Below are positions 8,737 through 15,892 of a stretch of 64,000 nt of DNA, in pieces. The DNA comes from JASHSH01 sp036490215 (lineage in GTDB: Bacteria; Pseudomonadota; Alphaproteobacteria; Rhodospirillales; Magnetospirillaceae): contig DASXEH010000003.1 in the NCBI GenBank assembly GCA_036490215.1, forward strand, positions 74,911-138,910. The letters are read 5' to 3'. Within the stretch, counting starts at the first letter, position 1. Each line of letters opens with the position of its first letter. The notes beneath the pieces are model-generated. The model was not told where the DNA came from, searched no databases, and saw nothing but the letters and a program-made list of their open reading frames with translations. The position numbers and the translations under genes were made by a program.

Positions 8737-9186
8737 TCAGGCGGCGCCGCGACGCCGCTCGATCAGGTCGCTGGCCGTGGCGCTCTGAGCGGCGACGAGT
8801 TCGAGCAAGCTGCGATAGAGCTCCTTGAATTTGAGATACGCACCGACATCCACGACCAACAACCCAGGCAGCCGGCGCGCCTTGGTGGCGCGAATCGGGA
8901 TGACGACGGCACTACTCGGCGGTGTCACGGGGCTGGTCAACGGGAGAGCGCCGAAACCGTTCGGCAGCAGGAAGCGCACGATCATGCGCAAGGCGGGCGA
9001 CCACATCGAAACGGGGCCGAGCGGCGTCTTCGACCAATCCTTCGCGCGCATGAACGCGCCCATCTGTCCGCCACCGCCCAAGACCTCGTCGATGGCCTTT
9101 CGCTCTGGCGCCGAGAATGGCGCCAGATCAATGGCAGGAAGCGTAGAGATGGGAACCCACCGTCTGGTCCCAGCGTGAGAACGCAA
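8737..9186 (-). pseudogene. Remnant of a hybrid sensor histidine kinase (internal deletion)
   Basis: The 149-aa frame joins two pieces normally far apart in large PAS/GAF sensor kinases. The N-terminal piece (VLGGGGQMGAFMRAKDWSKTPLGP) is the characteristic opening of these kinases. After residue about 75 it switches to a GAF-like end (VVIPIRATKARRLPGLLVVDVG, then YRSLLELVAAQSATASDLIERR). The frame then stops without any dimerisation, HATPase or receiver domain. I infer an in-frame internal deletion plus C-terminal truncation. The exact start is uncertain and no ribosome-binding site is evident. It borders the accessory patch. Confidence 0.5.
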
Positions 9187-9422
9187 AACCTAGCGCTGTC
9201 CCCGACGAACAGGCGGCCATTCAAGCTACGCCGCGCCTGTGATGCCCACAACTTCGGGGTTCTGTGACAAAATCGTGCGGATGCCGTGAAAACGCGAGGG
9301 AATGGAACGCCCTACCGGCCGGTTCCCAATCGGCCTTCCTATTTCAAGATTTGCAATAAACGTATATATTTTTACTATGTTCATGATATGATCCTTTCAC
9401 AATTCCCCAGGACGGAGGGATC

Positions 9423-10463
9423 ATGGCCTTTGCAGAAGGTCGCGAATTCAAACTCGGTAAGTCCGGCTGTTGCCGCGTTCATCCGTATTTGGACGATGGC
9501 GGGGCGTTCTTTGGCAACGATGCCCCGCTCCTCGAAAAAGACTCTCTAGACCGTTGGCGCCCGCGTCCTCGAGCAGCGCTTGAGCGCGATTTATCGAAAG
9601 CCTTGGGTACGTCGATCGATCTCGGTTGGCGGATGGACAGTTTCGTCACCGTCGCCCGGGCACTGAACAAAGGCGATCGGTCGCTCGCGGCGATCGCGTT
9701 GGTTCACGCAGAGCTTCCGAGTCTTCCTCGCCGCCCGCCCCAGAATGGAGCCACGACGCGCTCGTACTTTAGAAAAGATGCGCACGACGTCTCTGGCGAA
9801 GCGCGCATCCCCGCTGGTCAAACAGGCGCCGGACGATGGACAGTTGGCGGCGTCCTGAGCGCCGCCGCAGCGATCAATATTGCAAACTTGGGGGACGAGG
9901 CAGCTGCCGTTCTTGCGAATGGCGGGCGCGCCGCTCTCGCCGCGTTGAGTGATCTCGGCGCTGGATTAGCAGGGCCAGTTACGCTCGCCACCGGATTGAT
10001 GCTGATCCCTACGTCAACCATCACCGGGAACACGACAGAAGGTGCACTCGCCGATCATCCGGACATCAAATATCGGTACGCTGAAGGCGAGCTAAATCTT
10101 TGGCAGGAAGATGCTAACGGCAATCGCATCACGATCTATTCGGGCGTAGGCGATTTGGACGGACTCTACCGAGCGCAGGACGGCACTGTGCTCGGCCGCA
10201 GCCTCGATGGCAGTATTGCTCTCAATCAGTACGGGATCTTGGCAACTTTTCGGCCTTCGGAAGCGAGAACCGAGGACCAGATCGCTCCGCTGCTCATTCC
10301 CGATTCCGACGATTGCAGGCAGCAATGGAAAGACGCGGAGAAATATTGTGCCAAGCTGGAAGCGCAGGGACAATTTGGCGCTCCCAACCAACCTAAATCG
10401 TATCAGGGCTGTCTTGGGGGTTACGTCTCACAAGACTGTGGCGGCAATCCCGTCGACTGGTGA
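9423..10463 (+). CDS. Toxin-like modular protein with Cys-containing C-terminal domain
   Basis: A 346-aa protein without a recognised catalytic motif. GGAGGG just ahead of ATG 9423 supports the start, and the upstream region is conspicuously AT-rich. Order: a charged N-terminal segment with a helical stretch (MDSFVTVARALNKGDRSLAAIALVH); a linker HDVSGEARIPAGQTGAGRWT near residues 122-141, a motif I associate with modular secreted or toxin-like proteins of Rhizobiales; an Ala/Gly-rich hydrophobic region (residues about 143-200); and a 50-residue C-terminal module with five Cys (SDDCRQQWKDAEKYC, YQGCLGGYV, QDCGG). The plan resembles polymorphic toxins, but that is inference. A TPR gene follows after 18 nt. 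Confidence 0.6.
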   Translation: MAFAEGREFKLGKSGCCRVHPYLDDGGAFFGNDAPLLEKDSLDRWRPRPRAALERDLSKALGTSIDLGWRMDSFVTVARALNKGDRSLAAIALVHAELPSLPRRPPQNGATTRSYFRKDAHDVSGEARIPAGQTGAGRWTVGGVLSAAAAINIANLGDEAAAVLANGGRAALAALSDLGAGLAGPVTLATGLMLIPTSTITGNTTEGALADHPDIKYRYAEGELNLWQEDANGNRITIYSGVGDLDGLYRAQDGTVLGRSLDGSIALNQYGILATFRPSEARTEDQIAPLLIPDSDDCRQQWKDAEKYCAKLEAQGQFGAPNQPKSYQGCLGGYVSQDCGGNPVDW

Positions 10464-10481
10464 TGAAAGGGAGCTGAGACT

Positions 10482-11012
10482 ATGGGCGCGCGAGAAGAGG
10501 CGGCAGCAAGCATCGCGTTGTTGGATGCGGATCCGCACGAATATCTTCGACAAGCCAATGAAAGGATCGATAAGGGGCCCGTCGACGGGAGCGGGTATTA
10601 CGATCGGCACTACGTATGGCTGAAGTGGGGCCAGCCTGAACGCGCGCTCGAGGATTTGAGAGTGGCTGTCGACATCAACCCGAGCCGTATCGGGCTTAAG
10701 GTCCGCGGCCAAGTCTACATGATGCTCGGCCACTTTCACGAAGCGAAAACTGACTTCCTTCGCGGCCAAGCGCTCGACCCGAAGGGCTGGCGCGAAATCC
10801 AGGGCGACATTGCCCAAGCGTATTGCCACGCCAAGCTTGGTGAAGGCGAAGCCGCCCTGGCCATTTGCGAGGCGCAATCGAATCGCGAAAGCTATTGGTA
10901 CGGAGGCATCCTCGACCTTAAGGGCGGCGGCAAAGCCGACCTGATCGAAGGCATCAAACGAATATTGGCTACGGCCCGCGGCGAGGGCGGCAGTACAGCG
11001 TCAGGCGGCTGA
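10482..11012 (+). CDS. TPR-repeat protein, possible immunity/chaperone partner
   Basis: A 176-aa soluble protein with about three tetratricopeptide repeats: YVWLKWGQPERALEDLRVAVDI, GQVYMMLGHFHEAKTDFLRGQAL, and AQAYCHAKLGEGEAALAIC. No signal peptide is present. It starts 18 nt after the toxin-like gene with GGGAG upstream, so the two are probably cotranscribed. TPR proteins act as binding partners, and in this position it could neutralise or chaperone the upstream product. That role is inferred from order alone. It ends about 15 nt before the degenerate tRNA-Leu fragment. Confidence 0.7.
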   Translation: MGAREEAAASIALLDADPHEYLRQANERIDKGPVDGSGYYDRHYVWLKWGQPERALEDLRVAVDINPSRIGLKVRGQVYMMLGHFHEAKTDFLRGQALDPKGWREIQGDIAQAYCHAKLGEGEAALAICEAQSNRESYWYGGILDLKGGGKADLIEGIKRILATARGEGGSTASGG

Positions 11013-11026
11013 GAAGAAACGTCCGT

Positions 11027-11060
11027 TTGGTGCCCGGGCCCGGGCCCGAACCAGCACGCC
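11027..11060 (-). repeat. Degenerate copy of tRNA-Leu 3' end (candidate attachment-site remnant)
   Basis: By eye, 29 of 34 bases match 12752-12785, the 3' end of the tRNA-Leu gene, in the same orientation. Identical blocks are TTGGTGCCC (the CCA end and acceptor strand) and CGAACCAGCACGCC (T-arm). The mismatches cluster between these blocks. There is no upstream tRNA body, so this is a fragment. Duplicated tRNA 3' ends are the usual scar of site-specific integration. Confidence 0.6.
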
Positions 11061-11206
11061 TTCGCGAATAAGCTGGCCTAAATCTGAGCCCTTTTCTAGG
11101 CGTCATGCAGCGATTTTAAATACCTTCATCGGTTCGGATTGGAGGGGTCGAGTCCGCGTCTCAAAATCTCTATAGACGCGATAGATTACATTTCCTGGTT
11201 CTAATT

Positions 11207-11222
11207 TAGCAAATAATTGCTA
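11207..11222. promoter_or_regulatory. Perfect palindrome ahead of the AbiEi-like/Fic gene (candidate operator)
   Basis: TAGCAA (11207-11212), spacer ATAA, TTGCTA (11217-11222) is a perfect dyad 23 bases before the Fic start, in an AT-rich promoter-like setting. AbiEi-type antitoxins repress their own promoters through inverted repeats, so this is a plausible site for the N-terminal winged-helix domain of the gene product. Confidence 0.45.
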
Positions 11223-11245
11223 TTCTGGGCTTTGGAGCGCGGACA

Positions 11246-12739
11246 ATGCCCGGAAAATTGCAGCAGCCTTGGCCGGAGGTCCTGGTTTCAACGTCGGAAA
11301 CGGCTGTCGCGGTATCCCGCGCCATGCGCAAGGGTACGCTGCGTAAACTCGGTAACCGGCTCTATACCACAAACCTGACGGGCTCTCCTGAGAGCATCGT
11401 TCGGCGCCACTTGTGGCAGATCGTCGGATCATTCGTACCGGACGGGCTGATTGCCGATCGCACCGCGATTGAAAACGCCCCGGCCGCCGACGGCTCGGTC
11501 TTTCTCATCGCGGATCGTTTCCGCCCCGTCGCGTTGCCAGGCCTCACGATCAAACCCCGCAAAGGACCGCCGCCACTCGAGAGCGATCGCCCATTTATCG
11601 GCGGCCTTCGCCTCAGCTCAACCGCACGTGCTTATCTCGAGAACATGGCCGTGTCGCGCCCGCGCGAAGGCCAGGTTGGCCGTACCCTCACCACCGCCGA
11701 AATCGAGGAGCGGCTCGAAACATTAGCGCGGCGTGGCGGCGCCGATGCGCTCAACCGGCTGCGCGACGAAGCACGCGCGATTGCGCCAGAGCTCAAACTT
11801 GAAGACGCATTCGCACGTCTCGACAAACTCATCGGCGCCATCCTCGGCACTCGCGAAGCAGCGCTCGCCACACCGCAAGCCCGTGCACGACAGGCCGGCG
11901 CTCCCTACGATATCGACCGCCAATCTCTATTCGAGGCTCTACACAGTGAGTTGCGCAAATGGCCGCCCACAATCCGCCGCGCGGCCAAACGCACCCCTGA
12001 CGAATCAGCTGTCTTCGCCTTCTATGAATCCTATTTCTCAAACTTCATCGAAGGGACGGAATTCGAAGTCGATGAAGCAGCCGACATTGTCTTCAATGGC
12101 CACATTCCCTCGGCACGCCCGGAGGATGCCCACGACATTCTCGGCACCTATCGCCTTGCAGTGGATTTCGCTGACAATGGCCGCGTGCCGAAAACCGCGG
12201 ATGAACTGATCCAACTTCTCAAGGTGCGTCAGGCCGCCGTCATGAGCGGCCGTCCTGATAAGAATCCTGGCTTCTTCAAGGAACGGGGCAATCGCGCAGG
12301 CGGGACGATTTTCGTGGCCCCCGAACTCACGGTGGGAACTCTCAGTCTTGGGTTCCAACTCTACCAAAATCTCGACAGCGCGTTCGCACGGGCCGTCTTC
12401 ATGATGTTTCTCGTTGCGGAGGTCCACCCCTTCGATAACGGCAACGGCCGAACAGCCCGGCTGATGATGAATGCAGAACTCACGGCTGAAGGTGAAGAGC
12501 GCATCATCATTCCGACCATCTATCGCAATAACTACCTTTCGGCCCTACGCGCGCTTTCACTCAACGCGGAGCCGGAACCGCTTATCAGGACGCTGGATTT
12601 TGCCCAACGCTGGACGGTTGCGCTCGAATGGCAAAGCGTTGAGAACACGCAGCACCTGCTGACGACGTGCAACGCTTTCGTCGATCCGAATAGTGCGGAG
12701 GAGCGAGGACTGCGTTTACGTATGCCGAGCGGAAGCTAG
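11246..12739 (+). CDS. Fic-family AMP-transferase fused to an N-terminal AbiEi-like winged-helix domain
   Basis: A 497-aa protein. Residues about 10-80 (STSETAVAVSRAMRKG, LRKLGNRLYTTN, VRRHLWQIVGSFVPDGLI, DRTAIE) look like the AbiEi-antitoxin winged helix. The C-terminal half is a Fic domain with the complete catalytic motif HPFDNGNGRTAR (394-405), so transfer of AMP from ATP onto a target hydroxyl is expected. Just before it, SNFIEG (265-270) fits the (S/T)xxxE(G/N) inhibitory helix, with the Glu that blocks ATP positioning. The protein therefore appears to carry its own inhibitor. It sits alone between a tRNA-Leu fragment and the intact tRNA-Leu. The target is unknown. Confidence 0.88.
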   Translation: MPGKLQQPWPEVLVSTSETAVAVSRAMRKGTLRKLGNRLYTTNLTGSPESIVRRHLWQIVGSFVPDGLIADRTAIENAPAADGSVFLIADRFRPVALPGLTIKPRKGPPPLESDRPFIGGLRLSSTARAYLENMAVSRPREGQVGRTLTTAEIEERLETLARRGGADALNRLRDEARAIAPELKLEDAFARLDKLIGAILGTREAALATPQARARQAGAPYDIDRQSLFEALHSELRKWPPTIRRAAKRTPDESAVFAFYESYFSNFIEGTEFEVDEAADIVFNGHIPSARPEDAHDILGTYRLAVDFADNGRVPKTADELIQLLKVRQAAVMSGRPDKNPGFFKERGNRAGGTIFVAPELTVGTLSLGFQLYQNLDSAFARAVFMMFLVAEVHPFDNGNGRTARLMMNAELTAEGEERIIIPTIYRNNYLSALRALSLNAEPEPLIRTLDFAQRWTVALEWQSVENTQHLLTTCNAFVDPNSAEERGLRLRMPSGS

Positions 12740-12752
12740 GTAGCCGATTTAT

Positions 12753-12838
12753 TGGTGCCCCAGGCCGGACTCGAACCAGCACGCCCTTGCAGGCAACAGA
12801 TTTTGAGTCTGCCGCGTCTACCATTCCGCCACTGGGGC
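12753..12838 (-). tRNA. tRNA-Leu (anticodon CAA)
   Basis: Reading the minus strand, the acceptor arms GCCCCAG and CTGGGGC pair perfectly, followed by discriminator A and an encoded CCA. The anticodon stem-loop is GCAGA-CTCAAAA-TCTGT, giving anticodon CAA (codon UUG). A long variable arm (TTGCCTGCAAGGGC region) and the T-arm GCTGG-TTCGAGT-CCGGC complete a class II leucine tRNA of 86 nt including CCA. Confidence 0.95.
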
Positions 12839-12923
12839 ACCGGACGGCACGCGGCCCGGATCATAGCGGCGCCCACGCTCGGGTCAAGGCGGTGGCCGGC
12901 TCTCGCTAAATTATGATTTTCAG

Positions 12924-12949
12924 CCGATTGAGTTCCGATTGAGTTGACA
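12924..12949. promoter_or_regulatory. 11-bp tandem repeat overlapping a -35 box before the ialB-like gene
   Basis: CCGATTGAGTT occurs twice back to back (12924-12934 and 12935-12945). The second copy runs into TTGACA (12944-12949), a perfect -35 hexamer. Repeats one helical turn apart are how OmpR-type response regulators bind, so positive or negative control is plausible. A matching -10 is not obvious. Confidence 0.35.
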
Positions 12950-13011
12950 AGAGTCGCGCAGAGGATTCTTGTGAACGGGCCCGTAGCCCGCTTCGAAGAG
13001 CCCTGTCTCCC

Positions 13012-13539
13012 ATGATGATTCGTCGTTTTGCGCCACTGGTCCTTGGCACCGCCGCTCTAGGCTTGCTCCTTGGTTTGACCCTGCCCCTGATGGCCGCCGA
13101 TACGGCGCCGAAATCGCTGGGCAAGTTCGGTGAGTGGGAAGCCTTCGCCAAGACCGGCCCCGACGGCAAGGTCTGCTACGCCGCCAGCCTGCCGAAGCAG
13201 AGCAAAAACGCGCCCAAAACCCGCGAGCGGGCCTATACCCTGGTTAGCAATCGCCCCTCCGACAAAAGCCATAACGTGATCGGGATTACGGCCGGCTTTG
13301 CCCTGAAAAAGGGTGCCTCGGCCCTTTTGCAGGTCAGCGGCAACCGCTTCGACCTCTATACCGTCGATCAAACCGCCTGGAGCCGCGACGATAAAGCCGT
13401 TGTGGCTGCCCTGACCAAGGCCAAAACCGCTACCTTCGTCGGCTACCCCGCCAAGGGCGAGCCGGTGGCCGATGTCTATGGTCTGGAAGGGTTTGGCGAC
13501 GCCAAAGCCGCCATCGATAAGGCCTGTGGCGGCAAATAA
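13012..13539 (+). CDS. IalB-family (invasion-associated locus B) exported protein
   Basis: A 175-aa protein with a signal peptide (MMIRRF, hydrophobic core to residue about 28, cleavage near LMAAD). The mature part follows the IalB pattern: FGEWEAFAKTGPDGKVCYAASLPKQS, then a basic 'RERAYTLVSNRP' strand, then FALKKGASALLQVSGNRFDLY. A late Cys (KACGGK) could pair with the Cys in KVCY. IalB-family proteins are periplasmic and common in alphaproteobacteria; the name comes from Bartonella and does not imply virulence here. A second ATG at 13015 is equally possible as the start. Confidence 0.75.
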   Translation: MMIRRFAPLVLGTAALGLLLGLTLPLMAADTAPKSLGKFGEWEAFAKTGPDGKVCYAASLPKQSKNAPKTRERAYTLVSNRPSDKSHNVIGITAGFALKKGASALLQVSGNRFDLYTVDQTAWSRDDKAVVAALTKAKTATFVGYPAKGEPVADVYGLEGFGDAKAAIDKACGGK

Positions 13540-13621
13540 GGCCCGAATACCAGCCTAAACACCCCTGCCGTGCCACGGTGACGCTTGCCCCGGGCCCCTT
13601 TCCGGGCCATATCACTGCCCC

Positions 13622-14761
13622 ATGAGCGAAACCGCTGCCACCGCCGCGCCTACCGCCGCTGCGCCGACCCCCACCAAGGAATTGGTGGGTCTGTCCCGCG
13701 AAGAACTGGAAGCCGCCCTGATCGAACTGGGCGAGAAGCCGTTCCGCGCGCGCCAGCTGTGGCATTGGATTTATCATCGCGGCGCAACCGATTTCGCCCA
13801 GATGTCGACCCTGGCCAAATCGCTGCGCGAGGTGATGGCAGCGAACTATGTGGTGGGCCGGCCGACCGTGTCACGCGACCAGGCGTCGCTGGACGGCACG
13901 CGCAAATGGCTTTTGAAATTCGCCGACGGCAACGAAGCCGAGACGGTGCATATCCCCGAAGAAGATCGCGGCGCGATCTGCGTCTCGTCCCAGGTGGGCT
14001 GCACGCTGACCTGCCGCTTCTGCCACACCGGCACCCAAACCTTGGTGCGCAATCTCACCGCCGGCGAGATCGTCGGCCAGGTGATGGCGGCGCGCGATGC
14101 GTTCGGCGAATGGCCGAGCCCGCCCGATGGCCGCCAGATTTCGAACATCGTCCTCATGGGCATGGGCGAGCCGCTGTTCAACTACGAGAACGTATCGAAG
14201 GCGCTGCGCATCATCATGGATGGCGAAGGCATCGCCATCTCGAAGCGCCGCATCACGCTCTCGACCGCCGGCGTGGTGCCGATGATCCGCCAATGCGGCG
14301 AGGAACTGGGCGTCAATCTCGCCATCAGCCTCCACGCGACAAACGATGAGCTGCGCGACGAGATTATGCCGATCAACAAGAAGTATCCGCTGGCGGAACT
14401 CTTCGCCGCACTGCGCGAATATCCGACCAACAATGCGCGCCGCATCACCTTCGAATACGTGATGCTGAAGGGCATCAACGACAGCCCAGCCGAGGCGCGT
14501 GCGCTGGTGAAGCTGGTCGAGGGGATTCCCGCCAAGTTCAACTTGATCCCGTTCAACCCCTGGCCGGGCTCGGGCTACGAAACCTCCGAACCGGCGGTGG
14601 TGCAGAAGTTCTCGGACCTGCTGTTCGAGTCGGGCTATTCGGCGCCGGTGCGCAACCCGCGCGGCCGCGACATTCTGGCAGCTTGCGGCCAGCTGCGGTC
14701 CGAGAGCCAGCGCCTGCGCAAAAACGCGCTGGCCAAGCAAGCCTCCGCTTCCGACGCGTGA
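13622..14761 (+). CDS. rlmN: RlmN: 23S rRNA A2503 / tRNA A37 C2-methyltransferase
   Basis: A 379-aa radical-SAM enzyme. The [4Fe-4S] cluster motif CxxxCxxC is C127, C131 and C134 in GCTLTCRFCHTG. The N-terminal accessory domain (FRARQLWHWIYHRGATDF) and the later motif NIVLMGMGEPLFNYENV are diagnostic of RlmN. It methylates 23S rRNA A2503 and A37 of some tRNAs through a methyl-cysteine intermediate; the late Cys in the conserved segment RGRDILAACGQLR fits the acceptor Cys. The N-terminus is extended by an Ala/Pro-rich stretch of about 17 residues. Monocistronic. Confidence 0.96.
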   Translation: MSETAATAAPTAAAPTPTKELVGLSREELEAALIELGEKPFRARQLWHWIYHRGATDFAQMSTLAKSLREVMAANYVVGRPTVSRDQASLDGTRKWLLKFADGNEAETVHIPEEDRGAICVSSQVGCTLTCRFCHTGTQTLVRNLTAGEIVGQVMAARDAFGEWPSPPDGRQISNIVLMGMGEPLFNYENVSKALRIIMDGEGIAISKRRITLSTAGVVPMIRQCGEELGVNLAISLHATNDELRDEIMPINKKYPLAELFAALREYPTNNARRITFEYVMLKGINDSPAEARALVKLVEGIPAKFNLIPFNPWPGSGYETSEPAVVQKFSDLLFESGYSAPVRNPRGRDILAACGQLRSESQRLRKNALAKQASASDA

Positions 14762-14842
14762 CTCTCCAGACGCCCTCACTCGCGCACAGGTGAGTTGAAA
14801 TGAGTGCGTTGAAGTGGGCGAACTGAGAGCGGAACGAACATC

Positions 14843-15607
14843 ATGAGCATCCTGCCGAAGCTGTTCCAACTCTATGTCGATGCTGGTTATCAGCCGCTCA
14901 CCGGCTACAACTCGTACTTCTTCCAGAACTATCGCGCGGCGCCGTTCACGAAACTGGTGAAGGGCGGTCAGGCCACCAGCGAATGGGGCCTGGCGCTGCA
15001 GGAAATCATGTTCCTCGAACACTTCGGCACCTATCTCAAGCCGAAACGCGTTTTCGTCATCGGCAACGCAGAGGGTTGGAGCACGATCGCTTTGGCCCTG
15101 ACCTTTCCGGACGGAAAGGTCGTGGGCATCGATCCCAACTCGCCCGGCAATCAGCTCACCAATCAGATCGCGCGCAAAAATGGTCTCACCGTCCAGGCTG
15201 TGGACGCGAGTTCACCCGGCGATGTGAAGGCCGTCTGCGATCAGTTCCTCGACGGTCCGATCGATCTCGCGCTGATCGACGGCGTTCATCAGCCGGAGAA
15301 CATGGTCGTCGATTTTGAAGCGGTGCAGGCCCGCGCCGCGCCCGACGCGATCTTCGTTTTTCACGATGTGATGATCTGGAATCTGGTCGACACCTTCCAC
15401 GCGCTGCGCGAGAAGCATGGGCTGCAAGGCCGCATTCTGACGCGCACGCCATCTGGAATGGCCGTTGCGTGGCGCACCGCGTCGCCGGATTTCGTTGCGT
15501 ACATCGAAGCGTTCACCGAGGCGCCCAACGTATTCAAGTCGTATCGCCGCCTTGTGCTCGATCATCAGGTCGATCGGCTGTACGCCGCGACTGACGCGCT
15601 CAAATAA
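14843..15607 (+). CDS. Class I SAM-dependent methyltransferase-like protein
   Basis: A 254-aa soluble protein with a Rossmann-type core: motif I-like VFVIGNAEGWST (residues about 70-81), acidic end of beta-2 in GKVVGIDPNSPG, and motif LALIDGVHQPENMVVDFEAV, as in the Methyltransf_24 group. After the core come HDVMIWNLVDTFHALREKHGL and a C-terminal helical segment. The glycine-rich loop is degenerate (GNAEGWS rather than GxGxG), so cofactor binding should not be assumed. The substrate is unknown. It stands alone and is closed by an intrinsic terminator. Confidence 0.65.
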   Translation: MSILPKLFQLYVDAGYQPLTGYNSYFFQNYRAAPFTKLVKGGQATSEWGLALQEIMFLEHFGTYLKPKRVFVIGNAEGWSTIALALTFPDGKVVGIDPNSPGNQLTNQIARKNGLTVQAVDASSPGDVKAVCDQFLDGPIDLALIDGVHQPENMVVDFEAVQARAAPDAIFVFHDVMIWNLVDTFHALREKHGLQGRILTRTPSGMAVAWRTASPDFVAYIEAFTEAPNVFKSYRRLVLDHQVDRLYAATDALK

Positions 15608-15628
15608 AAATACAAAATAGTGATTATG

Positions 15629-15665
15629 GTTGCGCGAGTAATGCGGATCGCATGCGCAACTTTTT
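15629..15665 (+). terminator. Intrinsic terminator after the methyltransferase-like gene
   Basis: The outer stem GTTGCGC (15629-15635) with GCGCAAC (15654-15660) encloses a second stem ATGCG-gat-CGCAT and is followed by TTTTT (15661-15665). This is a complete Rho-independent signal. Confidence 0.8.
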
Positions 15666-15715
15666 CATGAATAGTGACTGCGGCTGTAGGCTTTTCGTCA
15701 GAACCGCATGGGTCC

Positions 15716-15748
15716 TGTGACGCCCGTCACCTTGTGATCCTTGTCACG
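15716..15748. promoter_or_regulatory. Two tandem CRP/FNR-like sites (TGTGA-N6-TCAC)
   Basis: TGTGA-CGCCCG-TCAC (15716-15730) and TGTGA-TCCTTG-TCAC (15733-15747) lie 17 bp centre to centre. Both match the CRP-type consensus TGTGA-N6-TCACA except for the last base. A TGTGATCC half-site follows near 15795. The sites lie about 150 bases before the atypical receiver gene. Which CRP/FNR-family protein would bind is unknown. Confidence 0.5.
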
Positions 15749-15892
15749 TTTTTTCTACTTTCAAAGCGCTAGCCTGTATCTTATGAGCAAATTGTATGTG
15801 ATCCTTCAAATCGTTCGCATGGCCGCCGCCACGCATTATTTGCGGCGTAGCAAGCGCGGCGTCGAACAACGTTAGGGGGCGAGAGAGTTCAG

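Larger units (their letters stand above)
11027..12785. mobile_element. Candidate small tRNA-Leu-bounded insertion carrying the Fic gene
   Basis: The interval between the tRNA-Leu 3'-end fragment and the intact tRNA-Leu (direct repeats of about 34 bp) holds one gene, the AbiEi-like/Fic fusion, and no integrase. The geometry (element on the 3' side of the tRNA, repeats in direct orientation) matches tRNA-targeted integration. Without an integrase it would be a decayed or non-autonomous island. An old partial tRNA duplication is the alternative. Confidence 0.35.

Noticed and set aside
8982..9251. 89-codon minus-strand frame overlapping the kinase remnant
   Set aside because: The other frame carries the recognisable kinase-type motifs; this one is Arg/Ser-rich shadow.
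15783..15875. 30-aa frame (MSKLYVILQIVRMAAATHY...) between the CRP-like sites and the receiver gene
   Set aside because: No ribosome-binding site and no recognisable feature; could be a leader peptide but nothing supports it beyond being open.
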